Below, piece by piece: positions 35,119 through 44,087 of a DNA stretch of 64,000 nucleotides (position 1 is its first letter; every line of letters begins with the position of its first letter). The notes under the pieces are model-generated. The model was not told the origin of the DNA, searched no databases, and worked only from the letters and a program-made list of their open reading frames with translations. The stretch comes from Massilia alkalitolerans DSM 17462 (lineage in GTDB: Bacteria > Pseudomonadota > Gammaproteobacteria > Burkholderiales > Burkholderiaceae_D): contig NZ_ATYR01000026.1 in assembly GCF_000427785.1 (NCBI RefSeq), positions 1 through 64,000 on the forward strand. Reading direction: 5' to 3'. The position numbers and the translations under genes are program-made.

Positions 35119-36051
35119 TTAACGTCCCGGCAGGAACCTCGCCGGATCGACCGGTTTGCCCTGCTGGCGTATCTCGAAATGCAACTTCACCGAGTCGGCG
35201 TCCGAATCGCCCATTTCCGCGATCATCTGGCCCTTGGCCACGTTGTCGCCTTCCTTGACGACGATCTTGCGGTTGTGGGCGTATGCCGACAGCAAGCTGT
35301 TGTTGTGCTTGACGATGACGAGGTTACCATAACCCCGGATGCCACTGCCAGCGTACATTACCTTGCCGGCGCCTGCAGCCACCACCTGCTGGCCCGGACG
35401 GCCGGCGATGTCGATCCCCTTGTTGCGGCCTTCGTCGAAGGTGGCGACGATGCGGCCGTCCGCCGGCCACATCCAGCTCAGCTTGTCGTCGTCGTTCGCG
35501 GTCACGGTGCTGCCGGCGGCGATCGCCGGGGCCGGGGCCGCCGGCGCCGGTGCAGCCGGGCGCACCGGCTCGGTGCGCGCGCCCGCTTGTGTTCCCGTTT
35601 CGGGCCGGGCGGCGACGTTCTCCGTGTAGGGCTGCTTGTCGGCGCGCGGTTCGGTCTTGCGCGGCGGCGTGGCCGCCGGCGGTGCCGGCACCGGCTGGGT
35701 CTGGATATTGGCGGTGCGTTCGCCACGCTCCGGCGCCGCAACGCGCAGGGTCTGGCCGACCTTGATGTCGTCCGGATCGCGCAGGTTGTTCCAGGCGACG
35801 ATGTCGCGGTAGTTTTCGCCGTGGTCCAGTGCGATGCGCAGCAGGGTGTCGCCGCGGCGTACCGTGTACATGCCCTTCTCGGCCTTCGGTTCTTCGACGC
35901 GGGCGGCCGGGGCCGGGCGCGGACGCTCGGACACCGAGGCGCCGGTGCGCTCGACGACCGGCGCCTGGCGCGTCATGGAGTTACAGCCGGCCAGCAGGCC
36001 GAGGGCGAGGGTGAGCAGTGCGAGGCGGGGTAAATGGGAGGCTTGGTTCAT
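35119..36051 (-). CDS. nlpD: NlpD-type LysM/M23 lipoprotein (probable amidase activator)
   Basis: This 310-residue lipoprotein has a lipobox (LALGLLAGC, C23), a LysM domain (YTVRRGDTLLRIALDHGENY), a Pro/Ala-rich linker and a C-terminal M23 domain. The first zinc ligand of active M23 enzymes (HxGxD) is replaced by asparagine in NKGIDIAG, and the HxH pair is incomplete (HFE). As in E. coli NlpD/EnvC it should activate septal amidases rather than cut peptidoglycan itself. It lies 16 bp upstream of rpoS. Confidence 0.93.
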   Translation of the reverse strand: MNQASHLPRLALLTLALGLLAGCNSMTRQAPVVERTGASVSERPRPAPAARVEEPKAEKGMYTVRRGDTLLRIALDHGENYRDIVAWNNLRDPDDIKVGQTLRVAAPERGERTANIQTQPVPAPPAATPPRKTEPRADKQPYTENVAARPETGTQAGARTEPVRPAAPAPAAPAPAIAAGSTVTANDDDKLSWMWPADGRIVATFDEGRNKGIDIAGRPGQQVVAAGAGKVMYAGSGIRGYGNLVIVKHNNSLLSAYAHNRKIVVKEGDNVAKGQMIAEMGDSDADSVKLHFEIRQQGKPVDPARFLPGR

Positions 36052-36254
36052 TGTCTTTCTATTTTCTATTCATGTTCTATGGCGGCGCGTCCCTGCAGCA
36101 GCGCCAGGGGCGACACGCGCCGGCGGACATCATCAGCCGTGGTCGTGCCGGTTGGACCAGGCTCTTCAACGCCGGCCGGGCCGGCGGGGTTGACCCGGCA
36201 GGCCGGGACAGGCGGCATCGTGCGCGGCGCGCCTGGGCGCGCCCGCTGGCCACG

Positions 36255-37142
36255 CTAGATGGTGCCGGGGCGCAGCGGCACGAAGTGGCACGCTTCCAGC
36301 GTTTCGCTGGCCCACTCGCTTTTGCCGATGCGGGTGATACGTTGCAGGTGCTGGACCTGGGCGCCAACCGGTGCGACGAGATGCGCGCCGATGGCCAGTT
36401 GTTCGAGCAGGGCTTGCGGCACTTCGAGTCCCGCGGCTGCAAGGATGATGCCGTCGAAAGGCGCTACCTGCGGCAAGCCTAGCATACCATCGCCGTATTG
36501 CAAACGCAGGTTCGAAATCCTCAGCGGCCGCAGGTTGGTCTTGGCCAGCTCGTGCAGCGGCTTGATGCGCTCGATCGAATACACCTCGCGCGCCACGAAC
36601 GACAGCACGGCGGCCTGGTAGCCGCAGCCGGTGCCGATCTCGAGCACCCGGCCCAGCTGGCCGCCGGCGCCGATCGAGGCACGCATCGCTTCGATCATGC
36701 GCGCGACGATGTAGGGCTGCGAAATCGTCTGGTTGTGCCCGATCGGCAGCGAGGCGTCGATGTACGCCTGCGCCGACAGGGCCGGTTCGATGAACAGGTG
36801 GCGCGGCACCGCTTCCATCGCGCCCAGCACGACGCCGTCCTTGACGCCCTGCTTCGCCACGCGCGCCACCATGGCCCGGCGTACCGCTTCCGACGCCATC
36901 AGCTCGGAGCGCGGCGCGACCGGGGCGGCCGGCGCGTGTGCCTGGGCATAGCCGGGCGGACGCGGCGACGGCGCCGGCGCGGCCGGCGCGAAACTGGCGC
37001 GCCCGGCCGTGCTCGCATTGCGCGTCGCGGTCTGCGGCGTGGCCACCGGCGTCGGCAGCCCCGGCTTGCGCACGGCGCCGCCGGTCACCGAGGACAGCGG
37101 CAAGGGAAAGGTGCTGCGTTTATCGTTCACGTCGCCGCTCAT
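36255..37142 (-). CDS. pcm: protein-L-isoaspartate O-methyltransferase with long N-terminal extension
   Basis: Pcm methylates isoaspartyl residues to start repair of aged proteins. The catalytic part begins near residue 80 (SELMASEAVRRAMVARVAKQG) and carries LPIGHNQTISQPYIVARM and the SAM motif VLEIGTGCGYQAAVLS. The 295-residue product is about 80 residues longer than E. coli Pcm because of a Pro/Ala/Arg-rich N-terminus without a signal peptide. The ATG overlaps the surE stop (ATGA), so the genes are coupled: the usual surE-pcm-nlpD-rpoS stress cluster. The 200 bp to nlpD hold only GC-rich, gene-free sequence. Confidence 0.93.
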   Translation of the reverse strand: MSGDVNDKRSTFPLPLSSVTGGAVRKPGLPTPVATPQTATRNASTAGRASFAPAAPAPSPRPPGYAQAHAPAAPVAPRSELMASEAVRRAMVARVAKQGVKDGVVLGAMEAVPRHLFIEPALSAQAYIDASLPIGHNQTISQPYIVARMIEAMRASIGAGGQLGRVLEIGTGCGYQAAVLSFVAREVYSIERIKPLHELAKTNLRPLRISNLRLQYGDGMLGLPQVAPFDGIILAAAGLEVPQALLEQLAIGAHLVAPVGAQVQHLQRITRIGKSEWASETLEACHFVPLRPGTI

Positions 37143-37873
37143 ACGAGTCCTCGCAGCAGTTCCAGCTGGGCCTTGTGGGTCAGGTCGACCTGCAGCGGCG
37201 TGATCGACACGCAGCCCTGCGCGGTCGTATGGAAATCGGTGCCCTCGCTCGCATCGCGGCAGGCGCCCGGTGCGCCGATCCAGAAGATCTCGCGGCCACG
37301 CGGATCCTGCGAGCGGATGACCGGCTCGGCCTGGTGGCGACGGCCGAGGCGCGAAGGCGTCAAGGGGCCGATCTCTTCGTACGGCAGGTTCGGGATGTTC
37401 ACGTTGAACAGGAAGGGCAGCTCGAGCTTGTCGAAGCGGCGCTCGACGATCTCGCGCGCGACCCTGGCGGCGGCATCGACGTGGGCCCAGCCCGGATTCA
37501 CCTGCGAGAAGGCGATCGCCGGGATGCCGAACAGGTAGGCTTCGGTGGCCGCCGCGACGGTGCCGGAATACAGCGTGTCGTCGCCCATGTTCTGGCCATT
37601 GTTGATGCCGGAAACGACCAGGTCGGGCGGCGCATCGCCCATCGCGGTCAGGGCGATGTGAACGCAATCGGTCGGCGTTCCATTAACGAAATGGAAACCA
37701 TTGGCGGCCTTCGTGACCGTCAGCGGGCGGTCGAGCGTCAACGAATTCGACGCACCCGAGCGGTTGCTGTCGGGTGCGACCACCACGATGTCCGCGATCG
37801 CGGACAAGGCATCGGCCAGCGCGCTGATACCAGGCGCCAGGTAGCCGTCGTCGTTACTGATAAGAATTCGCAT
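37139..37873 (-). CDS. surE: 5'/3'-nucleotidase SurE
   Basis: SurE is a metal-dependent nucleotidase/exopolyphosphatase of stationary-phase survival. The 244-residue product begins MRILISNDDGYLAPGI with the metal-binding aspartates D8/D9, followed by PDSNRSGASNSLT and SGINNGQNMGDDTLYSGTV, all family hallmarks. The start at 37873 matches the family N-terminus; the in-frame extension to 37975 does not. Confidence 0.96.
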   Translation of the reverse strand: MRILISNDDGYLAPGISALADALSAIADIVVVAPDSNRSGASNSLTLDRPLTVTKAANGFHFVNGTPTDCVHIALTAMGDAPPDLVVSGINNGQNMGDDTLYSGTVAAATEAYLFGIPAIAFSQVNPGWAHVDAAARVAREIVERRFDKLELPFLFNVNIPNLPYEEIGPLTPSRLGRRHQAEPVIRSQDPRGREIFWIGAPGACRDASEGTDFHTTAQGCVSITPLQVDLTHKAQLELLRGLV

Positions 37874-37987
37874 GTCAGCGATTTTACCTGAAGCAACGCC
37901 CGGATCGCTCGTCAGCAAGGCCTTTTTTGTTTCCTCATGGCGATTTTTCCTGTCAAGGAATGAGCAACTTGCCAAGTATTTTTGTCG

Positions 37988-40096
37988 CTAATGCACTGAC
38001 AGCGGTGCCGACAACTCCTCGCGCCGGGCGCGGACCAGGGCCCCCTCCAGTGAGGAGACCAGGTCCTTGTTGAGCGCCAGCGCCGCGTCCTTGTCCCCGT
38101 CCCGAAGGTAGACCTGCTCGATCATGGCCGCCACCCGCTGGCGTAGCGGAAGTGCCACACTCAGCCATTGCACCGAGTGACGCATGCTGTCGGCCAGCGC
38201 GCGCGCCTCCAGCCGGCTGTCCTGGTCGATCAGGGCTTTCAGCTGCGCGCACTGCTGCTGCAGGCTGTCGATCGCACCGTGCTCGTCCGTGCGGGCGGCG
38301 CCCGGTTCGGTGTCGCGGACCGGCGCCGGTGCGCTGCGCAGGCTGCGTACGGCAGCCATGTCGCCCTGGGCCGCGAGGATCTGGGCCAGTGCGTCGCGCG
38401 CGCTCATCGTCGGCAGGGCATAGGCGCCGTCGTAGCGCTCGCGCACGCGCAGCACGGCCTCCAGAAGCCGCCGGGCATTGCCGAGGTCGCCTGTTTCGCC
38501 GAGCAGCTGGCCGAGCCGCTGGCCGCATCGCAGCGTGTCTTCGTGCTCGGCGCCCTGCAACTGGCGGCGGCCGTCGAGCACCCGCTCGAACAGCACCCGC
38601 GCCCTGTCTTTCTCGTGCTGGCTGTCCAGGGTCGCGGCGAGCTGTTCGAGGCTGTCGAGCGTGGCCGGGTGCGCATCTCCCCACAAGCGCTCGCAGGTGG
38701 CCACCACCTGCTCGTGCAGCGCCAGCGCCCGTTCGCTCTCCCCTTTCCGGCCAAGCACGGACGCCAGGCCGGAACGTGCCGCCAGCGTCTCCGGATGCTC
38801 GCTTCCCAGGGTGCTCATGCCGCGCTGGGCCAGCAGTTCGTAGCGTTGGCGCGCGTCGTCGAGCCTGCCTCCGGCGAGATCGAGCGCTGCCAGCGCGGCA
38901 TGCGCGGCGCGCGTGTCCGGGTGGTCTTCGCCCAACTCGGCGCAGCGCAGCAGCAGGCTCTCGCGCAGCAGCTCGCGCGCTTCGTTGCCACGCCCTTCCT
39001 GCCGGCACAGTTCGGCGAGCCGCGCCAGGCAGCTGGCCTGCAGCACGGCCGCGCCCTTTCCATCCTGTGCGCGGGCGCGCGCGCGCGCGCTGCGCAGGCG
39101 CACCTCGGCCAGCGGCTGCCAGGGGAAGCAGCCCTGGGCGAACCATGTCATCAGGCAGGATGCCGGGTGCGCCAGCGCGGCGCGTCCCGGGCCGGCGATG
39201 GCCACCGCTTCGGACACCGGCAGCTGGACTTCGTCGAACCAGCTTTCCAGGCGCAGCCAGCCGACGCCGTAGCTGCTGCGTAGCAGCGCTTCGAGGCGCG
39301 GCTGGTAGCCGGCCAGGCCCTGGGCCGGATCGCCGCGGCGCCAGCGCTGGCCGGTGTCGCTGCGGGCGCCGTCGGCGGCGCAGGCGACCGGATAGACCAG
39401 CAGCGGGCGCTGCTCCTCCTCGTGGGTGCAGCGGTAGTCGATGGCGCGCCGCACGACACCCTCGAGGCCCTCGATGCTGCCCGGCGCCGGCGTGAACAGG
39501 CCGACCAGCCGGTCGGGGACGAGAACGGTGCAGGCGCTGACGCTCGACGAGCGGCCGGCGCCGCTGGCCACCAGCACGTGGCGGAAGTGCCCCGCCAGGC
39601 GCGCGGCGAAGCGGCGCAGCAGCGCCGGACAGGCATCGAACAAGGCCACCCAGTCGAGGCGCCCGGCGCGCTCGGCATAATCGTCGTCGAAGCGGCCGGC
39701 CCGCATCAGGTACAGCGGGCGGCGGCCGTCCACGCGCTGTACGTAGGGGCGCCAGTCGACGGCGTCGAGCAAGGCATCGGCAACGCCGTCGCCGCCATCG
39801 TCGCGGGCGATGCGGCGCCGCCGCAGCTCTCCGAGCAGCGCGCCGGCATAGTCGACCAGGCCGGGCGGACAGTGGTCGTCGGCGGCGCCGGGCGGCGGGC
39901 CGAAGTAACCGTGCAGCGAAGGAGAGGCAAGGTCCCAGTCGATCACCAGGACCGGCGCCGCGTCGGTGTCGCCGGCCAGCTGCAGCGCCATGGCCGCCAG
40001 CAGGCCATTGCGGACCGGGCCGCCTTCGTAGGCATACAGGGTGGTGACCTGGCCGGGACTGTCCAGTGCCTGGAGCGTAGAGCGATTCTGTTCCAT
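37988..40096 (-). CDS. KGGVGR-type (degenerate P-loop) NTPase-TPR protein of a TIR system
   Basis: From the ATG at 40096 (preceded by GAGGAG) the product is 702 residues. Residues 18-65 match the start of ParA/MinD-like NTPases with the KGGVGR motif: YAYEGGPVRNG at 21-31, then VLVIDWDLASPSLHGYF at 49-65, where relatives have YSYKGGVGRT and DWDLEAPGL. The P-loop is altered at most positions (K to E24, V to P27, G to V28, T to N30), so ATP hydrolysis is doubtful. Residues about 365-580 form kinesin-light-chain-like TPRs with the pattern LGxxHPxTL. No membrane segment. The TIR gene ends 11 bp upstream, so the two form an operon. A sensing or scaffold role for the TIR effector is inferred. Confidence 0.8.
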   Translation of the reverse strand: MEQNRSTLQALDSPGQVTTLYAYEGGPVRNGLLAAMALQLAGDTDAAPVLVIDWDLASPSLHGYFGPPPGAADDHCPPGLVDYAGALLGELRRRRIARDDGGDGVADALLDAVDWRPYVQRVDGRRPLYLMRAGRFDDDYAERAGRLDWVALFDACPALLRRFAARLAGHFRHVLVASGAGRSSSVSACTVLVPDRLVGLFTPAPGSIEGLEGVVRRAIDYRCTHEEEQRPLLVYPVACAADGARSDTGQRWRRGDPAQGLAGYQPRLEALLRSSYGVGWLRLESWFDEVQLPVSEAVAIAGPGRAALAHPASCLMTWFAQGCFPWQPLAEVRLRSARARARAQDGKGAAVLQASCLARLAELCRQEGRGNEARELLRESLLLRCAELGEDHPDTRAAHAALAALDLAGGRLDDARQRYELLAQRGMSTLGSEHPETLAARSGLASVLGRKGESERALALHEQVVATCERLWGDAHPATLDSLEQLAATLDSQHEKDRARVLFERVLDGRRQLQGAEHEDTLRCGQRLGQLLGETGDLGNARRLLEAVLRVRERYDGAYALPTMSARDALAQILAAQGDMAAVRSLRSAPAPVRDTEPGAARTDEHGAIDSLQQQCAQLKALIDQDSRLEARALADSMRHSVQWLSVALPLRQRVAAMIEQVYLRDGDKDAALALNKDLVSSLEGALVRARREELSAPLSVH

Positions 40097-40107
40097 GTGA
40101 CTCCTCG

Positions 40108-40716
40108 TTATTTTTTTGGGAAAGTCAGGCTTGGCATCGCGCGCCATTCTGGTGGGACATCGGGGAGCACGAATTGGTTGCAGTCATGTCCGGGTGGCGT
40201 ATGCTTTTTTTGTTGGTGATAGTGCGTGGAGATGCGCTGGACCATCTTGTCGATGTCGGGCAGGAAGTCCGGGTTGGATTTCAGGTCGCTCGTGGCCATC
40301 GTGAAGTGCGAGAAATCGACGTAGAAAGTGTTCTCGGTGATCTCCGGCGGCAGCGATTCGGGGTGCCGCGTCATGATCACCGGAATGATCAGGCGGCTCG
40401 GCAGCTCGTACCAGCTCGATCGCTCGTGCTCGAGCAGGCGCATGGCCGCGTACTCGCGCCGGGTGTAGGCATGGGCCTCGTACTTGGGCGTGTAGATGAG
40501 GATCATGCACACGCTCTCGCACATCGCGCGCGCGATCTTGCGGTCGAGGTCGTCGCCACCGCCCAGTTGTTCGGTGTCGATAAACAGTTCGTCCTCGTTG
40601 TCGAAGTGAGGTTCGAGATAGCAGCGTAGCGCATCGGCGAGGGCGGTCTTGAACCGTTTCATCAGGTCGTGCCTGCCGTGTGCGTAGCTGAAAAAACACC
40701 CGTAACGGATCGCCAT
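40108..40716 (-). CDS. TIR-domain protein (probable NAD-consuming effector)
   Basis: The 202-residue protein is a TIR domain from residue 5 on: GCFFSYAHGRHDL (strand A, box 1), LFIDTEQLGGGDDLDRKIARAM, then VCMILIYTPKYEAHAYTRREYAAM. E88 in TRREYAAM aligns with the catalytic glutamate position of NAD-cleaving TIR domains. The C-terminal part (about 120-202) has no recognised domain. There is no signal peptide. It is the first gene of a two-gene unit with the KGGVGR-like/TPR protein. Bacterial TIR proteins next to NTPase or repeat proteins commonly act in anti-phage abortive infection; that role here is an inference. Confidence 0.83.
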   Translation of the reverse strand: MAIRYGCFFSYAHGRHDLMKRFKTALADALRCYLEPHFDNEDELFIDTEQLGGGDDLDRKIARAMCESVCMILIYTPKYEAHAYTRREYAAMRLLEHERSSWYELPSRLIIPVIMTRHPESLPPEITENTFYVDFSHFTMATSDLKSNPDFLPDIDKMVQRISTHYHQQKKHTPPGHDCNQFVLPDVPPEWRAMPSLTFPKK

Positions 40717-40904
40717 TGCCTATCCCCCATTCCAATGCGCTAAGGCTGGATTCCTTTGACTCTAGCGACACGGACCTTGGCCACTTTGCGTGCGCACAAG
40801 CGTGCTGGCGGACTCGTCAGCATCCTTGGAAAGTAGCGCGACATGCACCTTGAGGCATAATGCCGCCGATTAATGGACAGGTATTCGAAGTAAAGGGACA
40901 GGAT

Positions 40905-41879
40905 ATGAAAGCCGTACGTTGCAATAATTGGGGTCCGATCGACCAGCTCGTGATCGAGGACCTGCCCGACCTGGTGCCGGGCGCGGGAGAGGTCGTGGTC
41001 GACGTGAAAGCGGCCGGCGTCAACTTCCCCGACGTGCTGACCGTGCAGGGCAAGTACCAGGTGCGCCCGCCCCTCCCCTTCACGCCGGGGAACGAGTTCG
41101 CCGGCACCGTGCGCGCCGTCGGCACAGGCGTCACCGGCGTCGCGCCGGGTCAGCGAGTGATCGGTTTCACCCGTACCGGCGCGTTCGCCGAGCAGGCGCT
41201 GGCGCCGGTGGATGCCCTGATGCCGATACCGCCCGGCATGGACTTCGACACCGCCGCCGCCATCACCCTCACCTATGGCACCTCGCACCACGCGGTGGTC
41301 GACCGCGCCGCCCTGCAGCCGGGCGAAACCATGCTGGTGCTGGGCGCGGCCGGCGGCGTCGGGCTGGCGGCGATCGAGATCGGCAAGGCCCTGGGCGCAC
41401 GCGTGATCGCCGCCGCCTCGAACGACGAGAAACTGGCGGTCTGCCGCGCACACGGTGCGGATGCCGTGATCAATTATGAGAAGGAAGACCTGCGCGAGGC
41501 GCTGAAGGCGGCCACCAGCGGCCGTGGGCCGGACGTGATCTACGACCCGGTCGGCGGCAAGTACAGCGAGCCGGCGCTGCGCTCGATCGCCTGGCGCGGA
41601 CGCCACCTGGTGGTGGGCTTCGCGGCGGGCGAGATTCCGAAGCTGCCCTGGAACCTGATGCTGCTGAAAGGCGCGTCGGTGGTGGGCGTGTTCTGGGGCG
41701 ATTTCGTGCGCAAGGAGCCGGCGGCGAACCTGGCGGCGATGCAGCAGATGCTGGGCTGGATGGCGGAAGGGAAACTCAAGCCGCTGGTGTCGGCGCGCTA
41801 CAAACTGGAAGAGACGGCGCAGGCGCTCAACGACATGGCGGCGCGCAAGGTGACAGGCAAAGTCGTGATTTGCCCGTAG
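40905..41879 (+). CDS. NADPH:quinone oxidoreductase family protein (zinc-independent MDR)
   Basis: The 324-residue medium-chain reductase starts MKAVRCNNWGPIDQL, has the GNEFAGTVRAVG element and the nucleotide-binding LGAAGGVGLAAIEIGKALGA. It lacks the zinc-ligand pattern of alcohol dehydrogenases. Substrate is probably a quinone or enone. The start 45 bp downstream of the first ATG is chosen because MKAV is the standard family start and is preceded by GGACAGGAT. The stop codon TAG (41877-41879) lies inside the first bases of repeat R2. Confidence 0.88.
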   Translation: MKAVRCNNWGPIDQLVIEDLPDLVPGAGEVVVDVKAAGVNFPDVLTVQGKYQVRPPLPFTPGNEFAGTVRAVGTGVTGVAPGQRVIGFTRTGAFAEQALAPVDALMPIPPGMDFDTAAAITLTYGTSHHAVVDRAALQPGETMLVLGAAGGVGLAAIEIGKALGARVIAAASNDEKLAVCRAHGADAVINYEKEDLREALKAATSGRGPDVIYDPVGGKYSEPALRSIAWRGRHLVVGFAAGEIPKLPWNLMLLKGASVVGVFWGDFVRKEPAANLAAMQQMLGWMAEGKLKPLVSARYKLEETAQALNDMAARKVTGKVVICP

Positions 41880-41983
41880 GGTGGTCGGCTATGCCGACCG
41901 CGCGTTCAACGATCCGTTTTAAGCCACAGAGCGGGCCAGGATACGTAATTTGAACGCGCGGGCGGGGAACCCGCCCACCCTAC
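41876..41983. repeat. composite inverted repeat R2 (about 108 bp)
   Basis: Ends GTAGGGTGGTCGGC and CCGCCCACCCTAC are inverted relatives. The core, flanked by TTCAA and TTGAA, is the reverse complement of the core of R3 with scattered substitutions. It supplies the stop codon of the quinone oxidoreductase gene and ends six bases before the stop of the convergent helicase gene. Confidence 0.9.
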
Positions 41984-41989
41984 GAAAAA

Positions 41990-44062
41990 CTAGGCATTCA
42001 AATCCGCCGCATCCGCCATCGTCCCCGGCTGGAAAAACTCGATCACTTCCGACTGCACCCGGGTGCGCTTGAACGGGGGCAGGCTTTGCCAGATACGCCT
42101 GCCATAGGGCTTGGTGATGATGCGCGGGTCGCAGATCATCAATACCCCACGGTCGTCCACGTCGCGGATCAGGCGTCCTGCTCCCTGCTTGAGCGTGATG
42201 ATCGCTTCCGGCAGCTGGTGGTGCATGAAGCCATTCAGCCCCTGCTTTTCCATCACCTCGATGCGCGCCGCCAGCACCGGATCGTCCGGCGGGGCGAAGG
42301 GCAGCTTGTCGATGATGACGAGCGAGAGCGCGTCGCCGCGCACGTCCACGCCTTCCCAGAAGCTCTGGCTACCCACCAGCACGGCGTTGCCGGCATTGCG
42401 GAAGGAATCCAGCAGCTCGGTACGGCCGCGCTCGCCCTGCACGAACAGCGGGAAATCCAGCCCGCGCGCGGCGAACTCCTCGCGCAGGCGTTCGGCCACC
42501 TTGTTCACGGCGCGGATGGTCGTGCACAGGAAGAAGGTGCGCCCGCCCGCCGCCTCGATCACCGGCAGCGCGATGTCGACGCAGGCGTCGGTGTATTGGA
42601 AGGAGTTCGGCTCCGGCAATCCGGTGGGCACGTACAGGATGCCCTGCTCGCCATAATTAAACGGACTCGGCCAGGTCATGGCCGGCTCGCCGGTCAGGCC
42701 CATCTGGTCGGAGAAATGCTTGAAGTCGTTCTTCACCGCCAGCGTCGCCGAGGTGAAGATCCAGCTGCGCGGCGTGCCTTCGCGCTGGCCCGAGAAGATC
42801 GGGGCGATCGACAGCGGCGTCTTGTGCAGCTGCAGCGAGGAGTTGAAGGCCTCGACCCACAGCACGGCGGCATCGTCGCCCACCTTGGCTTTTTTCGTAT
42901 CCGGCTTCCAGGCGTCGAAGGACGCGCTGAGCTCGTGCGCGCGCAGGCGGCAGGCCTCGATCGTCTCCGCGCGGGCGGAATGTTCTTCCAGCACCGTGAT
43001 CATGCCGGACAGCTCTTCCTTCAGCTTGTCGAGTGCCGGGAAGAAGGCCGAGGTCGGCAGAATCTGCGGCAGCGACAGGCGGGTGCCGCCTTCCGGGAAG
43101 GTCAGGCGCAGGTCGCGCGCGGCCTTCTCGACCACGGTCACGACCTTGGCCCAGTCCGGTCCGCGCGCATGCGCCAGGCCTTCGGCCAGCACGTCACGGC
43201 ACAGTTCCAGCACCTGCGAGGTCGAGACCGACTGGCCGAAGAACAGCGTGGCGGTATCCGGCAGCTGGTGCGCTTCGTCGAAGATGATGGTGTTGGCCGA
43301 CGGCAGCAGTTCGGCGACGCCGGTGTCCTTCAGGGCCACGTCGGCGAAGAACAGGTGGTGGTTGACCACGACCACGTCGGCCTGCTGGGCTTCTCTGCGC
43401 GCCTTCATCACGAAGCAGTCCTGGTAGTACTGGCACTCGGCGCCCATGCAGCTATCGCGCGTGGAGGTGACCAGGTTCCAGACCGTGGCGTTTTCCGGCA
43501 CCTTGGCCAGCTCGGCCTTGTCGCCCGAGTTGGTCATCTTGATGAAGCGCGAGATCTCGCGCAGGTGGCCGACGTCGTCGCGCGAGGTCAGGCGCCCGTT
43601 GTTCAGCGTGCGCTCCAGGTGGAAATGGCAGACGTAGTTCGAGCGCCCCTTGAGCAGGGCCACCGAGACCGGCGCGCGCAGCGCGGCGCGGATGGTCGGG
43701 ATGTCGCGCAGGAACAGCTGATCCTGCAGGTTCTTGGTACCGGTCGAGATGATGGTCTTGCCGCCCCACAGCAGCGCCGGGACGAGGTAGGCGAAGGTCT
43801 TGCCGGTGCCGGTGCCGGCCTCGGCCATCAAGACTTTCTGCTCGGCGATCGCCGCTGCGATGGCCTTGGCCATCTCGGTTTGCGATTGGCGCGGCTTGTA
43901 GGTGCCGACGTTGGGCGCGAGCGGGCCTCCCGCCCCGAACAGGCGGTCGAGCTCGTCGTCGTATTTACCAAGCGGACGGGCGCTGGCGGGAAGCACGTCG
44001 CCCTGCGGCGGCGTCTCCACCGGCTCGGCGGTCACGCCAGGAACAGGGAGATGGTCGGTCAA
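41990..44062 (-). CDS. DinG/YoaA-family ATP-dependent DNA helicase
   Basis: This 690-residue superfamily 2 (XPD-like) helicase has Walker A EAGTGTGKTFAYL (about 80-92) and four cysteines for an iron-sulfur cluster (NYVCHFH; SCMGAECQYYQDCF). It has the DEAH box IIFDEAHQLPD and late motifs GSQSFWEGVDVRGD and QGAGRLIRD. The layout fits YoaA more than classical DinG. It probably unwinds damaged replication intermediates. The small DUF465 gene lies 25 bp upstream on the same strand. Confidence 0.9.
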   Translation of the reverse strand: MTDHLPVPGVTAEPVETPPQGDVLPASARPLGKYDDELDRLFGAGGPLAPNVGTYKPRQSQTEMAKAIAAAIAEQKVLMAEAGTGTGKTFAYLVPALLWGGKTIISTGTKNLQDQLFLRDIPTIRAALRAPVSVALLKGRSNYVCHFHLERTLNNGRLTSRDDVGHLREISRFIKMTNSGDKAELAKVPENATVWNLVTSTRDSCMGAECQYYQDCFVMKARREAQQADVVVVNHHLFFADVALKDTGVAELLPSANTIIFDEAHQLPDTATLFFGQSVSTSQVLELCRDVLAEGLAHARGPDWAKVVTVVEKAARDLRLTFPEGGTRLSLPQILPTSAFFPALDKLKEELSGMITVLEEHSARAETIEACRLRAHELSASFDAWKPDTKKAKVGDDAAVLWVEAFNSSLQLHKTPLSIAPIFSGQREGTPRSWIFTSATLAVKNDFKHFSDQMGLTGEPAMTWPSPFNYGEQGILYVPTGLPEPNSFQYTDACVDIALPVIEAAGGRTFFLCTTIRAVNKVAERLREEFAARGLDFPLFVQGERGRTELLDSFRNAGNAVLVGSQSFWEGVDVRGDALSLVIIDKLPFAPPDDPVLAARIEVMEKQGLNGFMHHQLPEAIITLKQGAGRLIRDVDDRGVLMICDPRIITKPYGRRIWQSLPPFKRTRVQSEVIEFFQPGTMADAADLNA

Positions 44063-44087
44063 AATGCTTGTTTCTTTATAGCTTGGG

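Noticed and set aside
35119..36051. NlpD as an active M23 endopeptidase
   Set aside because: The first zinc histidine (HxGxD) is asparagine, so an activator role is more likely.
39060..39095. GC dinucleotide run as a frameshift error
   Set aside because: The reading frame is continuous across it and the TPR pattern continues in frame; I report it only as a possible variable site.
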